This document shows positions 12,406 through 18,162 of a DNA stretch of 21,158 nucleotides, piece after piece. Under the pieces are notes generated by a model. That model saw only the letters and a list, made by a program, of their open reading frames with translations, did no database searches and was not told where the DNA came from. The stretch is from a virus. The stretch covers positions 1 through 21,158 of the IMG/VR virus record IMGVR_UViG_3300042301_003057; one strand, written 5' to 3'. The position numbers were made by a program, and so were the translations under genes. Every line of letters starts with the position of its first letter. Positions within the stretch are counted from its first letter, which is position 1.

Positions 12406-12737
12406 ACATTCACCACGCTCTCACACACGCAAATCCAGCGCCGGTGCCGATACAGAGTTGAGTAACTCGCATTGAGGCCGGCCTTCTTCATGACCAGCAA
12501 GACCCGCTCATCAGGCAGGTCGCCGGCAAGCAACTCGGTTAGAGCAGACTGGTACGGCTCGTCAAGACCAATCAGGATACGGCCAATCTTGCAAGACTGG
12601 CCTTCTGACTGTTCAGCCGGTTCCAGCAGAACGTCTAATAGACTCATTGCTTCCTTTCCTCGGAGAGCAATCTCCGTCAGGAACAAGCCTACTAAACCGC
12701 CGAGTAACATCCACCAAGGAACGTCATTTCCGGACAC
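12402..12737 (-). CDS. HTH-like protein with optional N-terminal membrane segment
   Basis: From a GTG at 12737 the product is 111 residues. It starts with a strongly hydrophobic helix (VPWWMLLGGLVGLFLTEIAL, residues 6-25), then a soluble part (from M31) with a helix-turn-helix-like C-terminus (SALTELLAGDLPDERVLLVMKKAGLNASYSTLYRHRRWICVC). The last segment recalls small phage proteins ending '...RHR..C.C'. A second in-frame start, ATG at 12647, has a strong ribosome site (GAGGAAAGGAAGCA) and gives an 81-residue soluble form. The GTG has no clear ribosome site but leaves a normal short gap to the upstream gene. Both forms may be made. The stop overlaps the metallophosphoesterase ATG. Confidence 0.55.
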   Translation of the reverse strand: MSGNDVPWWMLLGGLVGLFLTEIALRGKEAMSLLDVLLEPAEQSEGQSCKIGRILIGLDEPYQSALTELLAGDLPDERVLLVMKKAGLNASYSTLYRHRRWICVCESVVNV

Positions 12738-12762
12738 GGCGTGTCGCTAGTGCCATGTTGCG

Positions 12763-13104
12763 TTAAGACGCGGGAGTGAGCAGCCCGATGTCTGTGAGGA
12801 TTTTGCGAATGTGCACCCGGTGCTCCTCAACCGCTTCAGCCAACGACTGTGTCTTGTGACGGCGCTCCAGCAACATCAAGTCACGGCCGTCCGCCAGGTG
12901 CATGATGCCCACGAGCGCCACCCTGTCCTGGTCAAGAACCCAATCGAATACGGCGTCCTCCTCAGCCGAGAACGGCCGGGACACGGTAACCATCAGCCGG
13001 TCACCGCAATACCCCTCCGCGTCACCGACCACGAACGTCCTCGGCCACATCTTCGCGAAGTCGAGAACGCCCTTGCCGTCCACCGACACCTGCATAATCA
13101 TCAC
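12763..13104 (-). CDS. Hypothetical protein, 113 aa
   Basis: An apparently globular α/β protein (MMIMQVSVDGKGVLDFAKMWPRTFVVGDAEGYCGDRLMVTVSRPFSAEEDAVFDWVLDQDRVALVGIMHLADGRDLMLLERRHKTQS...) with a helical C-terminus. I recognise no family or catalytic motif. The ATG at 13104 overlaps the stop of the HTH gene (ATGA), with GGAG five bases upstream, so it is coupled to that regulator. Another Met at 13098 is possible. Confidence 0.6.
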   Translation of the reverse strand: MMIMQVSVDGKGVLDFAKMWPRTFVVGDAEGYCGDRLMVTVSRPFSAEEDAVFDWVLDQDRVALVGIMHLADGRDLMLLERRHKTQSLAEAVEEHRVHIRKILTDIGLLTPAS

Positions 13105-13562
13105 CGCTCCAGAATCTCGTGAGGGTTCACGACCCGCCTGCGGATAGGCACGTCGTCCAAGCCGTCTCCCACTTCGTCAGCCACGACATACAGAAAGCCC
13201 TCGGCGTCCGGCGCATACGCCACGACCCAGCCGTTCTCCTCCAGCGCCTCCAGCCACGCGTCCAGGCGCTCACGCTCGCTAGCCGTCAACCCTGCACCGG
13301 CACGCCTCCTGCCCAGCAGCCTGAGCATCCTCGCCGGGTACTGAGTAAGGTGCTCGCCCTTGACCCGCCACGGAAGTTCGCGCTTGTATCGGTTGTTCGT
13401 CTCGCTCAGGCCGGCACGGCTCAACGCTGCCGACACGGTGGAGCGAGACACCCGGACGCCGGTCGTGGCAAAGATGTGTTCAGCAATCTGTTCATGCGTG
13501 AGGCCGGCCTGCGCCAGGCGAGCCAAGTCTTGAGCAGGGGGCAGCAGTCTCGGAGCAGCCAC
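13101..13562 (-). CDS. Helix-turn-helix DNA-binding protein (possible repressor)
   Basis: A 153-residue protein. Residues 11-51 form a clear HTH (LARLAQAGLTHEQIAEHIFATTGVRVSRSTVSAALSRAGL). A conserved block follows (YKRELPWRVKGEHLTQYPARMLRLLGRRRAGAGLTASERERLDAWLEALEENGWVVAYAPDAEGFLYVVADEVGDGLDDVPIRRRVV). The 'LPWRVK.EH...YPARMLRLLGRRR' core is one I know from actinophage HTH proteins. Its place, divergent from the integrase across a repeat-rich intergenic region, is what one expects of an immunity or lysogeny regulator, but that role is inferred. The start is GTG at 13562, preceded by AAGGACTAGGAC. Confidence 0.7.
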   Translation of the reverse strand: MAAPRLLPPAQDLARLAQAGLTHEQIAEHIFATTGVRVSRSTVSAALSRAGLSETNNRYKRELPWRVKGEHLTQYPARMLRLLGRRRAGAGLTASERERLDAWLEALEENGWVVAYAPDAEGFLYVVADEVGDGLDDVPIRRRVVNPHEILER

Positions 13563-13573
13563 GTCCTAGTCCT

Positions 13574-13602
13574 TATCGTTTGAGCCGGTAACCCAAACGA
13601 TA
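13574..13602. promoter_or_regulatory. Inverted repeat, candidate operator
   Basis: A perfect 9-bp inverted repeat, TATCGTTTG (13574-13582) and CAAACGATA (13594-13602), with an 11-bp spacer (centre-to-centre 20 bp, about two helical turns). It lies just upstream of the GTG of the HTH gene at 13562, in its probable promoter-leader, which suits autoregulation by a dimeric HTH protein. The protein that binds is not known. Confidence 0.45.
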
Positions 13603-13740
13603 CAGCGACCTAGCACAGAGTTGCAACAGTGGCATGTTGCTACGGCGATTCTCCGCAAAACGACCTTGTTCAGTACCGCCGAGTAGGGTACGTTCGTACT
13701 GGTCAGCAGCAGTGGCGATGTTACGCTGCACATGGCACAC

Positions 13741-13757
13741 ACCTATCTGTGATAGGT
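13741..13757. promoter_or_regulatory. Inverted repeat upstream of the integrase
   Basis: A perfect 7-bp inverted repeat, ACCTATC-TGT-GATAGGT, ends 28 bp before the integrase GTG. It overlaps a candidate -10 (TATCTG at 13743-13748, 17 bp from TTACGC at 13720-13725), so binding would block integrase transcription. Its right half extends into a GCAACCTATCAC box (13749-13760, minus strand) related to boxes in other control regions of this phage. Confidence 0.45.
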
Positions 13758-13784
13758 TGCATACAGACCCGAGAGGAGCCCCGA

Positions 13785-14786
13785 GTGCCCCTGCTCTCAG
13801 AGGCAGCCCACGAGTACTACCTCCACCTCCAAGCCCGGAACCACTCAGAGCAAACGGCCAGGGGACGGCGCAACACCGTCCGCAAACTGGCCACCATCGC
13901 CGGCGACCGGCAGTGCGCTAAGGTGGAACCGCGACACATAGACCAACTGTTCAGCAAGCACCCTCACTGGACGGCCGGCACTAGGAACAACGCGCTCTAC
14001 AACCTGCAAGCCTTCTTTAGATGGTGCCGGTTCCGGCGATACGTACCCCGAGATTACGACCCTCTCCACGGGTGGAAAAAGGAGCGCTATGAAGTTCCGC
14101 CCAAGTTGCGAATCGCTGTCACTGAATGGCCTCGGCTATTCCAACACTGCGACAACCCGGTAGAGACAATCGCCGTGGCCACCGGACTGTACTTGTTCTT
14201 GAGGGCAAGCGAGCAGCAGTGTCTGCAAGTTCAACACGTGCACCTGGCCGACCACGAAATCGAAGTGTTTCGGCCGAAGGTACGCCGGTGGGACACCATG
14301 CCAATCTCGGCAGAGTTAGCGCCCTACCTCCGTGAGCACCTAACCTGGATGGCTGCCAGAGGCTTCGCAAACCGAGAGCACTTCCTTATGCCCGCCCGGT
14401 TCCCCGCGAAGGTTCACGCCGGCGTTCAAGGCTTCCTGAAGGGCGCTGCCCCGTACAACCCCGACCGACCAATCGGCAGACCGTACGTCATTATCCAAGG
14501 CGTCCTAGAACGCGCCGGCTATCCAACGTTCCGCGAAGGCGAACACACCCTCCGGCGTTCTGGAGCCCGCGCCTACTTCGACAGCCTGGTAGGCCAGGGC
14601 TATGACGGCGCGCTCCGCCGAGTTATGAGCATGCTCGGCCACCGCAATAGCAAAGTGACCGAAGTCTACCTCGGTTTGGACATTGACCGCCTAACACGCA
14701 ACCGAGACCTCCGGGGCAAACCGATGTTCCCTGAACTGACCAACTCCAACGTGACCTCCCTGACTAGGAGCAGTCGTGGCCACTAA
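13785..14786 (+). CDS. int: Tyrosine recombinase / phage integrase
   Basis: A 333-residue protein. An N-terminal SAM-like core-binding domain (about 1-100: YYLHLQARNHSEQTARGRRNTVRKL..., RNNALYNLQAFFRWCRFRRYV) is followed by a catalytic domain with the expected residues: R140 (LFLRASEQQC), K165 (RPKVRRW), H254/R257 (HTLRRSGAR), H286 (MLGHRNS) and Y295 (VTEVYLGL). It would integrate the phage genome at attP/attB. The GTG at 13785 is chosen because GAGAGGAGC lies just upstream; the frame is open to 13629 (52 more codons), but that part reads as non-protein and covers the control repeats. It leads a three-gene plus-strand cassette. Confidence 0.9.
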   Translation: MPLLSEAAHEYYLHLQARNHSEQTARGRRNTVRKLATIAGDRQCAKVEPRHIDQLFSKHPHWTAGTRNNALYNLQAFFRWCRFRRYVPRDYDPLHGWKKERYEVPPKLRIAVTEWPRLFQHCDNPVETIAVATGLYLFLRASEQQCLQVQHVHLADHEIEVFRPKVRRWDTMPISAELAPYLREHLTWMAARGFANREHFLMPARFPAKVHAGVQGFLKGAAPYNPDRPIGRPYVIIQGVLERAGYPTFREGEHTLRRSGARAYFDSLVGQGYDGALRRVMSMLGHRNSKVTEVYLGLDIDRLTRNRDLRGKPMFPELTNSNVTSLTRSSRGH

Positions 14787-15030
14787 AACCATCAGATTAT
14801 GTGACTTTCCGGACAGCCCTTGCTCTAAGGAAGCAACCTCCTACAGACTGTGGCGGGAGGGTGACCGACATGCCCTCGCAATAGACCTCTGTGACGAGCA
14901 CGCTGAACCACTCAATAGAATGTTTGCGAAGGCCGAGCAAACAGACCTGCCGGTGAAGCCGAGAGTGAAAATGGAAGTGACTCGGCTACGCTCCACGCCG
15001 GCGACACGACCCCTCAAGAAACAGGAGTAA
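14776..15030 (+). CDS. Small zinc-binding protein, 84 aa
   Basis: The 84-residue protein carries C9 and C16 (LCDFPDSPC) and a later DLCDEHAEPL (C39, H42), a CCCH-type zinc site. The tail is basic, rich in Arg and Lys. Proteins with this small 'LC..H..pL' motif occur widely in actinobacteria and their phages; the role is unknown, perhaps DNA binding. The start is GTG at 14776 with AGGAG five bases upstream, overlapping the end of int by 11 bp, so it is translated with the integrase. Confidence 0.65.
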   Translation: MATKTIRLCDFPDSPCSKEATSYRLWREGDRHALAIDLCDEHAEPLNRMFAKAEQTDLPVKPRVKMEVTRLRSTPATRPLKKQE

Positions 15031-15033
15031 ATC

Positions 15034-15219
15034 ATGGTGAGGAAAGTCCGTGCCAGCGTTCCCGGCAAGGCAACACGACACAAGCCAGAACCCGCCACCG
15101 TTCGCAACATCGCTCATCCGCGCCTCTGGCAGACGGCGCTCAAACTGGCCGGTGGCGACCACGCGCGCATCCAGGTCGAAGGATACGGCCGGCTGTCCGT
15201 GATAGTGCCCGAGGTCTAG
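15034..15219 (+). CDS. Hypothetical basic protein, 61 aa
   Basis: A short basic protein (MVRKVRASVPGKATRHKPEPATVRNIAHPRLWQTALKLAGGDHARIQVEGYGRLSVIVPEV) with a disordered basic N-terminus and an α-β C-terminus. No family is recognised. The ATG at 15034 lies three bases after the preceding TAA, with CAGGAG 7 bp upstream. It is the last gene of the integrase cassette and is followed by a strong hairpin. Confidence 0.6.
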   Translation: MVRKVRASVPGKATRHKPEPATVRNIAHPRLWQTALKLAGGDHARIQVEGYGRLSVIVPEV

Positions 15220-15227
15220 AGACGCAA

Positions 15228-15261
15228 ACAGACCCCGGTCAACCAAGTGGCCGGGGTCTGT
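15228..15261. terminator. Bidirectional transcription terminator
   Basis: A perfect 11-bp stem, ACAGACCCCGG (15228-15238) and CCGGGGTCTGT (15251-15261), with a 12-nt loop lies between two converging operons (ends at 15219 and 15296). There is no long U-tract on either side, which is common in high-GC actinobacteria. A second smaller G/C hairpin (CCCCC/GGGGG, 15269-15283) follows and may serve the leftward operon. Confidence 0.75.
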
Positions 15262-15295
15262 GCCTCAACCCCCGGATAGGGGGACGGGGGCAAGT

Positions 15296-15586
15296 CTAGT
15301 TTCGGTACTTCGCCAGGCGGTACTCCGCCAGCATGGCCTTGAACGTTTCGTAGTCTGCCCAGGCCTCACCGGCGCGCCTACGGTCAAGCCCGCGCTCGTC
15401 AGCCCACTCAGTCAAGCGCTGCACCTGGAACCGCGCATCCCACTGGCCGGTCTCTACCAGGCGGGTCGTCATCTCAGTCTGGCGTATCCATTCGTGCAAG
15501 TCGGCCGGCACGTTGTCCTGCAACCACTCGTGCCACGGATTCGTGCTCGGGTCGTACTCTGCCAGCGTCCGCTTCCAGCCGGTCAT
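15296..15586 (-). CDS. Hypothetical protein, 96 aa
   Basis: A Trp-rich, helical protein (MTGWKRTLAEYDPSTNPWHEWLQDNVPADLHEWIRQTEMTTRLVETGQWDARFQVQRLTEWADERGLDRRRAGEAWADYETFKAMLAEYRLAKYRN) with no recognised domain, cysteine pairs or membrane segment. The ATG at 15586 overlaps the TAA of the gene upstream by one base (TAATG), so the pair is coupled. Together they form a two-gene leftward operon with a shared regulatory region. Function unknown. Confidence 0.6.
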   Translation of the reverse strand: MTGWKRTLAEYDPSTNPWHEWLQDNVPADLHEWIRQTEMTTRLVETGQWDARFQVQRLTEWADERGLDRRRAGEAWADYETFKAMLAEYRLAKYRN

Positions 15587-15918
15587 TACTTCTGCCCGCC
15601 CGTTAGGTCAACCGCGTTCTGCATGCGGTAACTAAGCCACTGCCAGAACGCCATCTGGTAGTCCTGCTCAGCCTGGTTCACGCCGGCCTCAGTCATGGCC
15701 TTCAGTTTCAGCCGTACTTCCTGCACGCGCCTAATCTCGTCAAGCACCTCGTCTCGCCATAGCGCGCCCAACATCAGTTCCGCCAGCATCTCGGCCTCTG
15801 TTGCGTATTGCGCCTCAGGGTCGCCGTAGTGCGTGCTTAGCGCGGTAACGAGGCGGTTGTACTCCTGGCGTAGTTCAATAAACTCACGCACTTGCTCAGT
15901 CATTTCTGGCTTTTCCAT
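15586..15918 (-). CDS. Hypothetical helical protein, 110 aa
   Basis: A 110-residue, almost wholly helical protein (EKPEMTEQVREFIELRQEYNRLVTAL..., AEMLAELMLGALWRDEVLDEIRRVQEVRLKLKAMTEAG) with coiled-coil character. No domain recognised. The ATG at 15918 has the conserved leader AAGATAGGGAGCAAAA, almost the same as at 5340 and 16112. Its control region is divergent from the gene at 16112. Function unknown. Confidence 0.62.
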   Translation of the reverse strand: MEKPEMTEQVREFIELRQEYNRLVTALSTHYGDPEAQYATEAEMLAELMLGALWRDEVLDEIRRVQEVRLKLKAMTEAGVNQAEQDYQMAFWQWLSYRMQNAVDLTGGQK

Positions 15919-15935
15919 TTTTGCTCCCTATCTTT

Positions 15936-16094
15936 CCGGCCGGTTGTTTGTGGCCGTGTAATGAGTATGACACCTCCACCAGGGCGAAAGGTACATTTCC
16001 CGAAAAATGTTTATAACGAAATCGTTACCAAAGACATGTTGCAATCTGCAACGCAACCTGTCACTATCTATGATGTGGCCAACACCGGCCACCG
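15936..16094. promoter_or_regulatory. Divergent control region with operator-like repeats
   Basis: This region serves a leftward (15918) and a rightward (16112) operon. For the rightward gene, CTGCAA (16046-16051) and TATGAT (16069-16074) are 17 bp apart. Leftward, CATACT (15964-15969, minus strand) is a weaker -10 without a clear -35. A TAACGA-AA-TCGTTA palindrome (16014-16027) lies about midway between the two. GCAACCTGTCAC (16053-16064) and GCAACATGTCTT (minus, 16031-16042) flank the rightward -35. Each leader has a GGCC inverted repeat: 15936-15955 (GGCC arms) and 16075-16094, the latter identical to 1727-1746 on the other strand. Confidence 0.5.
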
Positions 16095-16111
16095 CAAGAT
16101 AGGGAGACACA

Positions 16112-16453
16112 ATGTACGGCAGTTTTTTTAACACGGTAATGAACAACACGGCACCGGCCGAGCCAGAGGTAGGCATGGGCGCGACCCTGCTGCTGTGGAG
16201 CGACCGCCACGCCGGCACGATAGTTGCAGTAAACGGCAAGACCCTGAAGTGGCAGCGTGACCGCGCCATCCGTACGGACGACCACGGCATGAGTGACGCC
16301 CAGGGTTACCGGTACGAACCAAACCCCCAGGCCGAGGTGGAGACCTACACCCTGCGCAAGAACGGCCGGTGGGTGAAGGCAGGAACCCCTATGAAGGGTG
16401 GCTTGACCCTGCTAGTCGGTGCCCGCCACGAGTACTACGACTTTAGTTTCTAA
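16112..16453 (+). CDS. Conserved phage hypothetical protein, 113 aa
   Basis: The 113-residue protein has the pattern GMGATLLLWSDRHAGTIVAVNGKTLKWQRDRAIRTDDHGMSDAQGYRYEPNP, then YTLRKNGRWV and GGLTLLVGARHEYYDFSF. I recognise this arrangement (WSDRHA..V, a K.l..Q.D segment, G.....Q.Y.Y, and a final G.R..Y.DfsF) from actinophage proteins of unknown function, probably a small β-rich fold. The ATG follows AAGATAGGGAGACACA, the conserved leader. It forms a plus-strand pair with the 44-residue gene behind it. Confidence 0.7.
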   Translation: MYGSFFNTVMNNTAPAEPEVGMGATLLLWSDRHAGTIVAVNGKTLKWQRDRAIRTDDHGMSDAQGYRYEPNPQAEVETYTLRKNGRWVKAGTPMKGGLTLLVGARHEYYDFSF

Positions 16454-16471
16454 CCAAAAAGGAGAACCAGA

Positions 16472-16606
16472 ATGAAGGAAGTAACGATAACCCAGGGCGA
16501 CATGGGTGAGACCGTAGTGACCGTGAAGTGGGACGGGGAGGTGCTTGACCGGGTGACGTTGACCCCGGTAATGATGGCAGCCCTGAAAGACCACCTGGCC
16601 GACTAG
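16472..16606 (+). CDS. Small protein, 44 aa
   Basis: A 44-residue frame from ATG at 16472, preceded by AAAAAGGAGAACCAG (strong AGGAG, good spacing). The product is MKEVTITQGDMGETVVTVKW followed by DGEVLDRVTLTPVMMAALKDHLAD: a β-hairpin-like start and a helix at the end. It begins 18 bp after the previous stop, ends 12 bp before a terminator, and has codon use like its neighbours, so it is probably a real gene. No homologue is recognised. Confidence 0.55.
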   Translation: MKEVTITQGDMGETVVTVKWDGEVLDRVTLTPVMMAALKDHLAD

Positions 16607-16618
16607 GCCAGACGCGAA

Positions 16619-16654
16619 AAACCCCCGGCCGGCACGAAGCCAGACCGGGGGTTT
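16619..16654. terminator. Bidirectional transcription terminator
   Basis: A perfect 10-bp stem AAACCCCCGG (16619-16628) and CCGGGGGTTT (16645-16654) with a 16-nt loop, rich in G/C and carrying A/T ends on each side. It separates the rightward gene ending at 16606 from the leftward lysis operon ending at 16667. Confidence 0.8.
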
Positions 16655-16666
16655 CCGTTGTAGTGA

Positions 16667-16891
16667 TTACTTGTCGCTGAAGGCGCTATCCACTTCGTCA
16701 CGAGTCAGTTTGCCGTCCGTGTAGTACGACTTGCCAATCTCGCGCCAGACCGTGAACGCTGCTGCCAGGCCGGCCACGAGTGCCGACTTCCATGCGTCAA
16801 CGTCCATGAGTGAACCGGCAGCCATGATGGTTGCGACCTCGGCACCTATGAGTGCGAACGTCCGCTTGAGTGCGTCCCAGAGTAACTTCAT
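16667..16891 (-). CDS. Holin-like small membrane protein
   Basis: A 74-residue protein with a hydrophobic, Ala-rich segment (RTFALIGAEVATIMAAG, about 10-26) and a second one (SALVAGLAAAFTVW, 36-49), then a charged C-terminus (YTDGKLTRDEVDSAFSDK). The two-segment layout and 'DGKLTRDEvd.AF' end match actinophage holin-like proteins. It lies directly after the endolysin, where holins are usual. It would form the membrane lesions that time lysis. Start ATG at 16891 with GGTGGAATC. The exact holin class is uncertain. Confidence 0.65.
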   Translation of the reverse strand: MKLLWDALKRTFALIGAEVATIMAAGSLMDVDAWKSALVAGLAAAFTVWREIGKSYYTDGKLTRDEVDSAFSDK

Positions 16892-16930
16892 GATTCCACC
16901 ATTCTTGCGGTCGTTGATTGTTGAGTGCTT

Positions 16931-17656
16931 CTACTTGAGGCGAACGATGTCGCCAGGGTGTAGAGGCTTGTCCCCGTTTAGAACCTGAAGTTCCTTCGTG
17001 TAGTTGCCCACTGTCTTGCCGGCCGGAAGGTTCTGCTCAGCGATGCGCCAGTACGAATCGCCCTTCACGACCTTCACAGTCTTGACGGGCTTCTTTACCG
17101 GGGCAGGAGCCGAAACCGGCTTGCTCACCGGCTTACTGACGGCCTTCGGGGGAGTGGCCGGGGTGGTAACACGTCCAGGCCACTTAGGTCGGCCGATACC
17201 CACTACGAGGCTGTACGGGCGAACCTTGCGATAAACGCCGTCACCGTCACCCTGAGAGCCACCGGCCGGGTTGAGAGTGTTGCCCTCAATAGTGTGGAGC
17301 ACGCGCTTCTTAGTGTCGTTCTTGACCACGATACCGACATGGTCGGCGTCCGGGTTTGAGTCAAAGTTCAGGAACACGACATCGCCGGCCTGAGCCTTCG
17401 TTGCCGGAACCATCTGCCCCTTCTTCTTGAACCAGGCCACGGCAGCGCTGCAAGATGCGAAACCCTTCTTGCTAGAGGCAGCAACCAGATTGGCAGCGCC
17501 GTTCTGGCCGAAGCAGTAAGACACGAACATCGCGCACCACGGATTGTGATTCAGCCCGTACCACTTGCCGAAAATGGAGTCGTTGCTCTTGCCCTCCTTG
17601 TACTTGATGTCTACGAAATGGGTAGCGGTCGCAATGACCTTCTCGGGGGTTGTCAA
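16931..17656 (-). CDS. Endolysin, CHAP domain plus LysM
   Basis: A 241-residue protein. Residues about 1-155 form a CHAP amidase/peptidase domain: the catalytic cysteine is C41 in NPWCAMFVSYCF, the histidine is H106 in DHVGIVV, and EGNT (124-127) supplies the third position. A Pro/Lys/Ala-rich linker (about 161-193) leads to a LysM domain (TVKVVKGDSYWRIAEQNL..., GDIVRLK, 193-241) that binds peptidoglycan. It would cleave the host cell wall at lysis. The start is TTG at 17656, with TGGAG about 6 bp before it. It is followed by the holin-like gene. Confidence 0.88.
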   Translation of the reverse strand: MTTPEKVIATATHFVDIKYKEGKSNDSIFGKWYGLNHNPWCAMFVSYCFGQNGAANLVAASSKKGFASCSAAVAWFKKKGQMVPATKAQAGDVVFLNFDSNPDADHVGIVVKNDTKKRVLHTIEGNTLNPAGGSQGDGDGVYRKVRPYSLVVGIGRPKWPGRVTTPATPPKAVSKPVSKPVSAPAPVKKPVKTVKVVKGDSYWRIAEQNLPAGKTVGNYTKELQVLNGDKPLHPGDIVRLK

Positions 17657-17668
17657 TGGATACTCCAG

Positions 17669-17914
17669 TTACTTGATGCGGATTAGCATTCCCGGATAGA
17701 CCGGGTTCTCGTTGTTCAGGACGAAAACGTCCAGAGCGTTGACGCCGGCACGCTCAGCGATGCTCGCGTAGTTGTCTCCGTCAAGCGCCACGAGGAAGCC
17801 CTCGGCCGGCTCAACAGATACAACCGGTGCATCCTCGACCACAATCGCCTCTACGGGGCTCTCAGGGCTTTCTACGACCGTTTCCTCGGCCAGGGTGTCT
17901 ATGGACTTAGCCAT
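17669..17914 (-). CDS. LysM-domain protein
   Basis: An 81-residue protein. The first half is acidic and probably unstructured (MAKSIDTLAEETVVESPESPVEAIVVEDAP). The second half is a LysM motif (LDGDNYASIAERAGVNALDVFVLNNENPVYPGMLIRIK, about 44-81) that ends 'PGMLIRI', as in real LysM domains. It has no catalytic domain and may help anchor or regulate lysis proteins, or bind peptidoglycan as a decoy. The start ATG at 17914 has AAGGAG nearby. It is directly upstream of the endolysin, whose own LysM is similar. Confidence 0.75.
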   Translation of the reverse strand: MAKSIDTLAEETVVESPESPVEAIVVEDAPVVSVEPAEGFLVALDGDNYASIAERAGVNALDVFVLNNENPVYPGMLIRIK

Positions 17915-17925
17915 GATGTTTCTCC

Positions 17926-18162
17926 TTAGTTACCTAGATACTTCGTGAGCATGGCACCGAGGCCACCGCTCGCCATCGCCACGCCTAGCAGCAGCCACCT
18001 GAACTGCTCCAAGACTCGTATTCGAGCCTCGTGGTCTTGAGCCATCGCTTTCTGCGCCACCTGGTCGGAACGCATAGCGATAAGCATTTCCTTCATTTCG
18101 CGCTGCTCCTTGTAAACCATCGTGATGGTCACGCGGGCAGACTGCTCCTCGTGCTCGGCCAC
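17926..18162 (-). CDS. XhlA-like coiled-coil membrane protein
   Basis: A 78-residue protein with an N-terminal coiled-coil region (EQREMKEMLIAMRSDQVAQKAMAQDHEARIRVLEQF, about 18-53) and one C-terminal membrane helix (RWLLLGVAMASGGLGAMLTKYL, about 55-76). This is the haemolysin XhlA arrangement, seen in holin-like or holin-accessory phage proteins. It may work with the holin-like protein of the same cassette. Start GTG at 18162 overlaps the tail fibre stop by one base (TAGTG), linking lysis and tail gene expression. Confidence 0.62.
   Translation of the reverse strand: MAEHEEQSARVTITMVYKEQREMKEMLIAMRSDQVAQKAMAQDHEARIRVLEQFRWLLLGVAMASGGLGAMLTKYLGN

Larger units (their letters stand above)
13563..13784. 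other. Repeat-rich intergenic region, candidate attP and immunity operators
   Basis: The 222 bp between the HTH gene and the integrase hold several ordered elements: the inverted repeats listed separately, a GTACG-TT-CGTAC palindrome (13689-13700), and two similar segments starting CAGTGGC near 13627 and 13710 (CAGTGGCATGTTGC and CAGTGGCGATGTTAC). GCAAC boxes lie at 13629-13640 and 13749-13760 (minus strand). A short minus-strand frame (13573-13635, 20 codons, starting MPLLQLCARS) spans the left inverted repeat and could be a leader peptide, but has no ribosome site. Integrase genes usually lie beside attP, so this is the likeliest place, though the core sequence cannot be identified without the bacterial site. 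Confidence 0.4.

Noticed and set aside
13574-13757. CRISPR-like repeat array
   Set aside because: The repeats are short, inverted and irregularly spaced; they fit operators rather than a CRISPR array. No CRISPR array is seen elsewhere in the window.
13629-13784. 52-codon N-terminal extension of the integrase
   Set aside because: The frame is open, but the codons do not look like an integrase N-terminus, they cover operator-like repeats, and a good ribosome site (GAGGAG) stands before the GTG at 13785.
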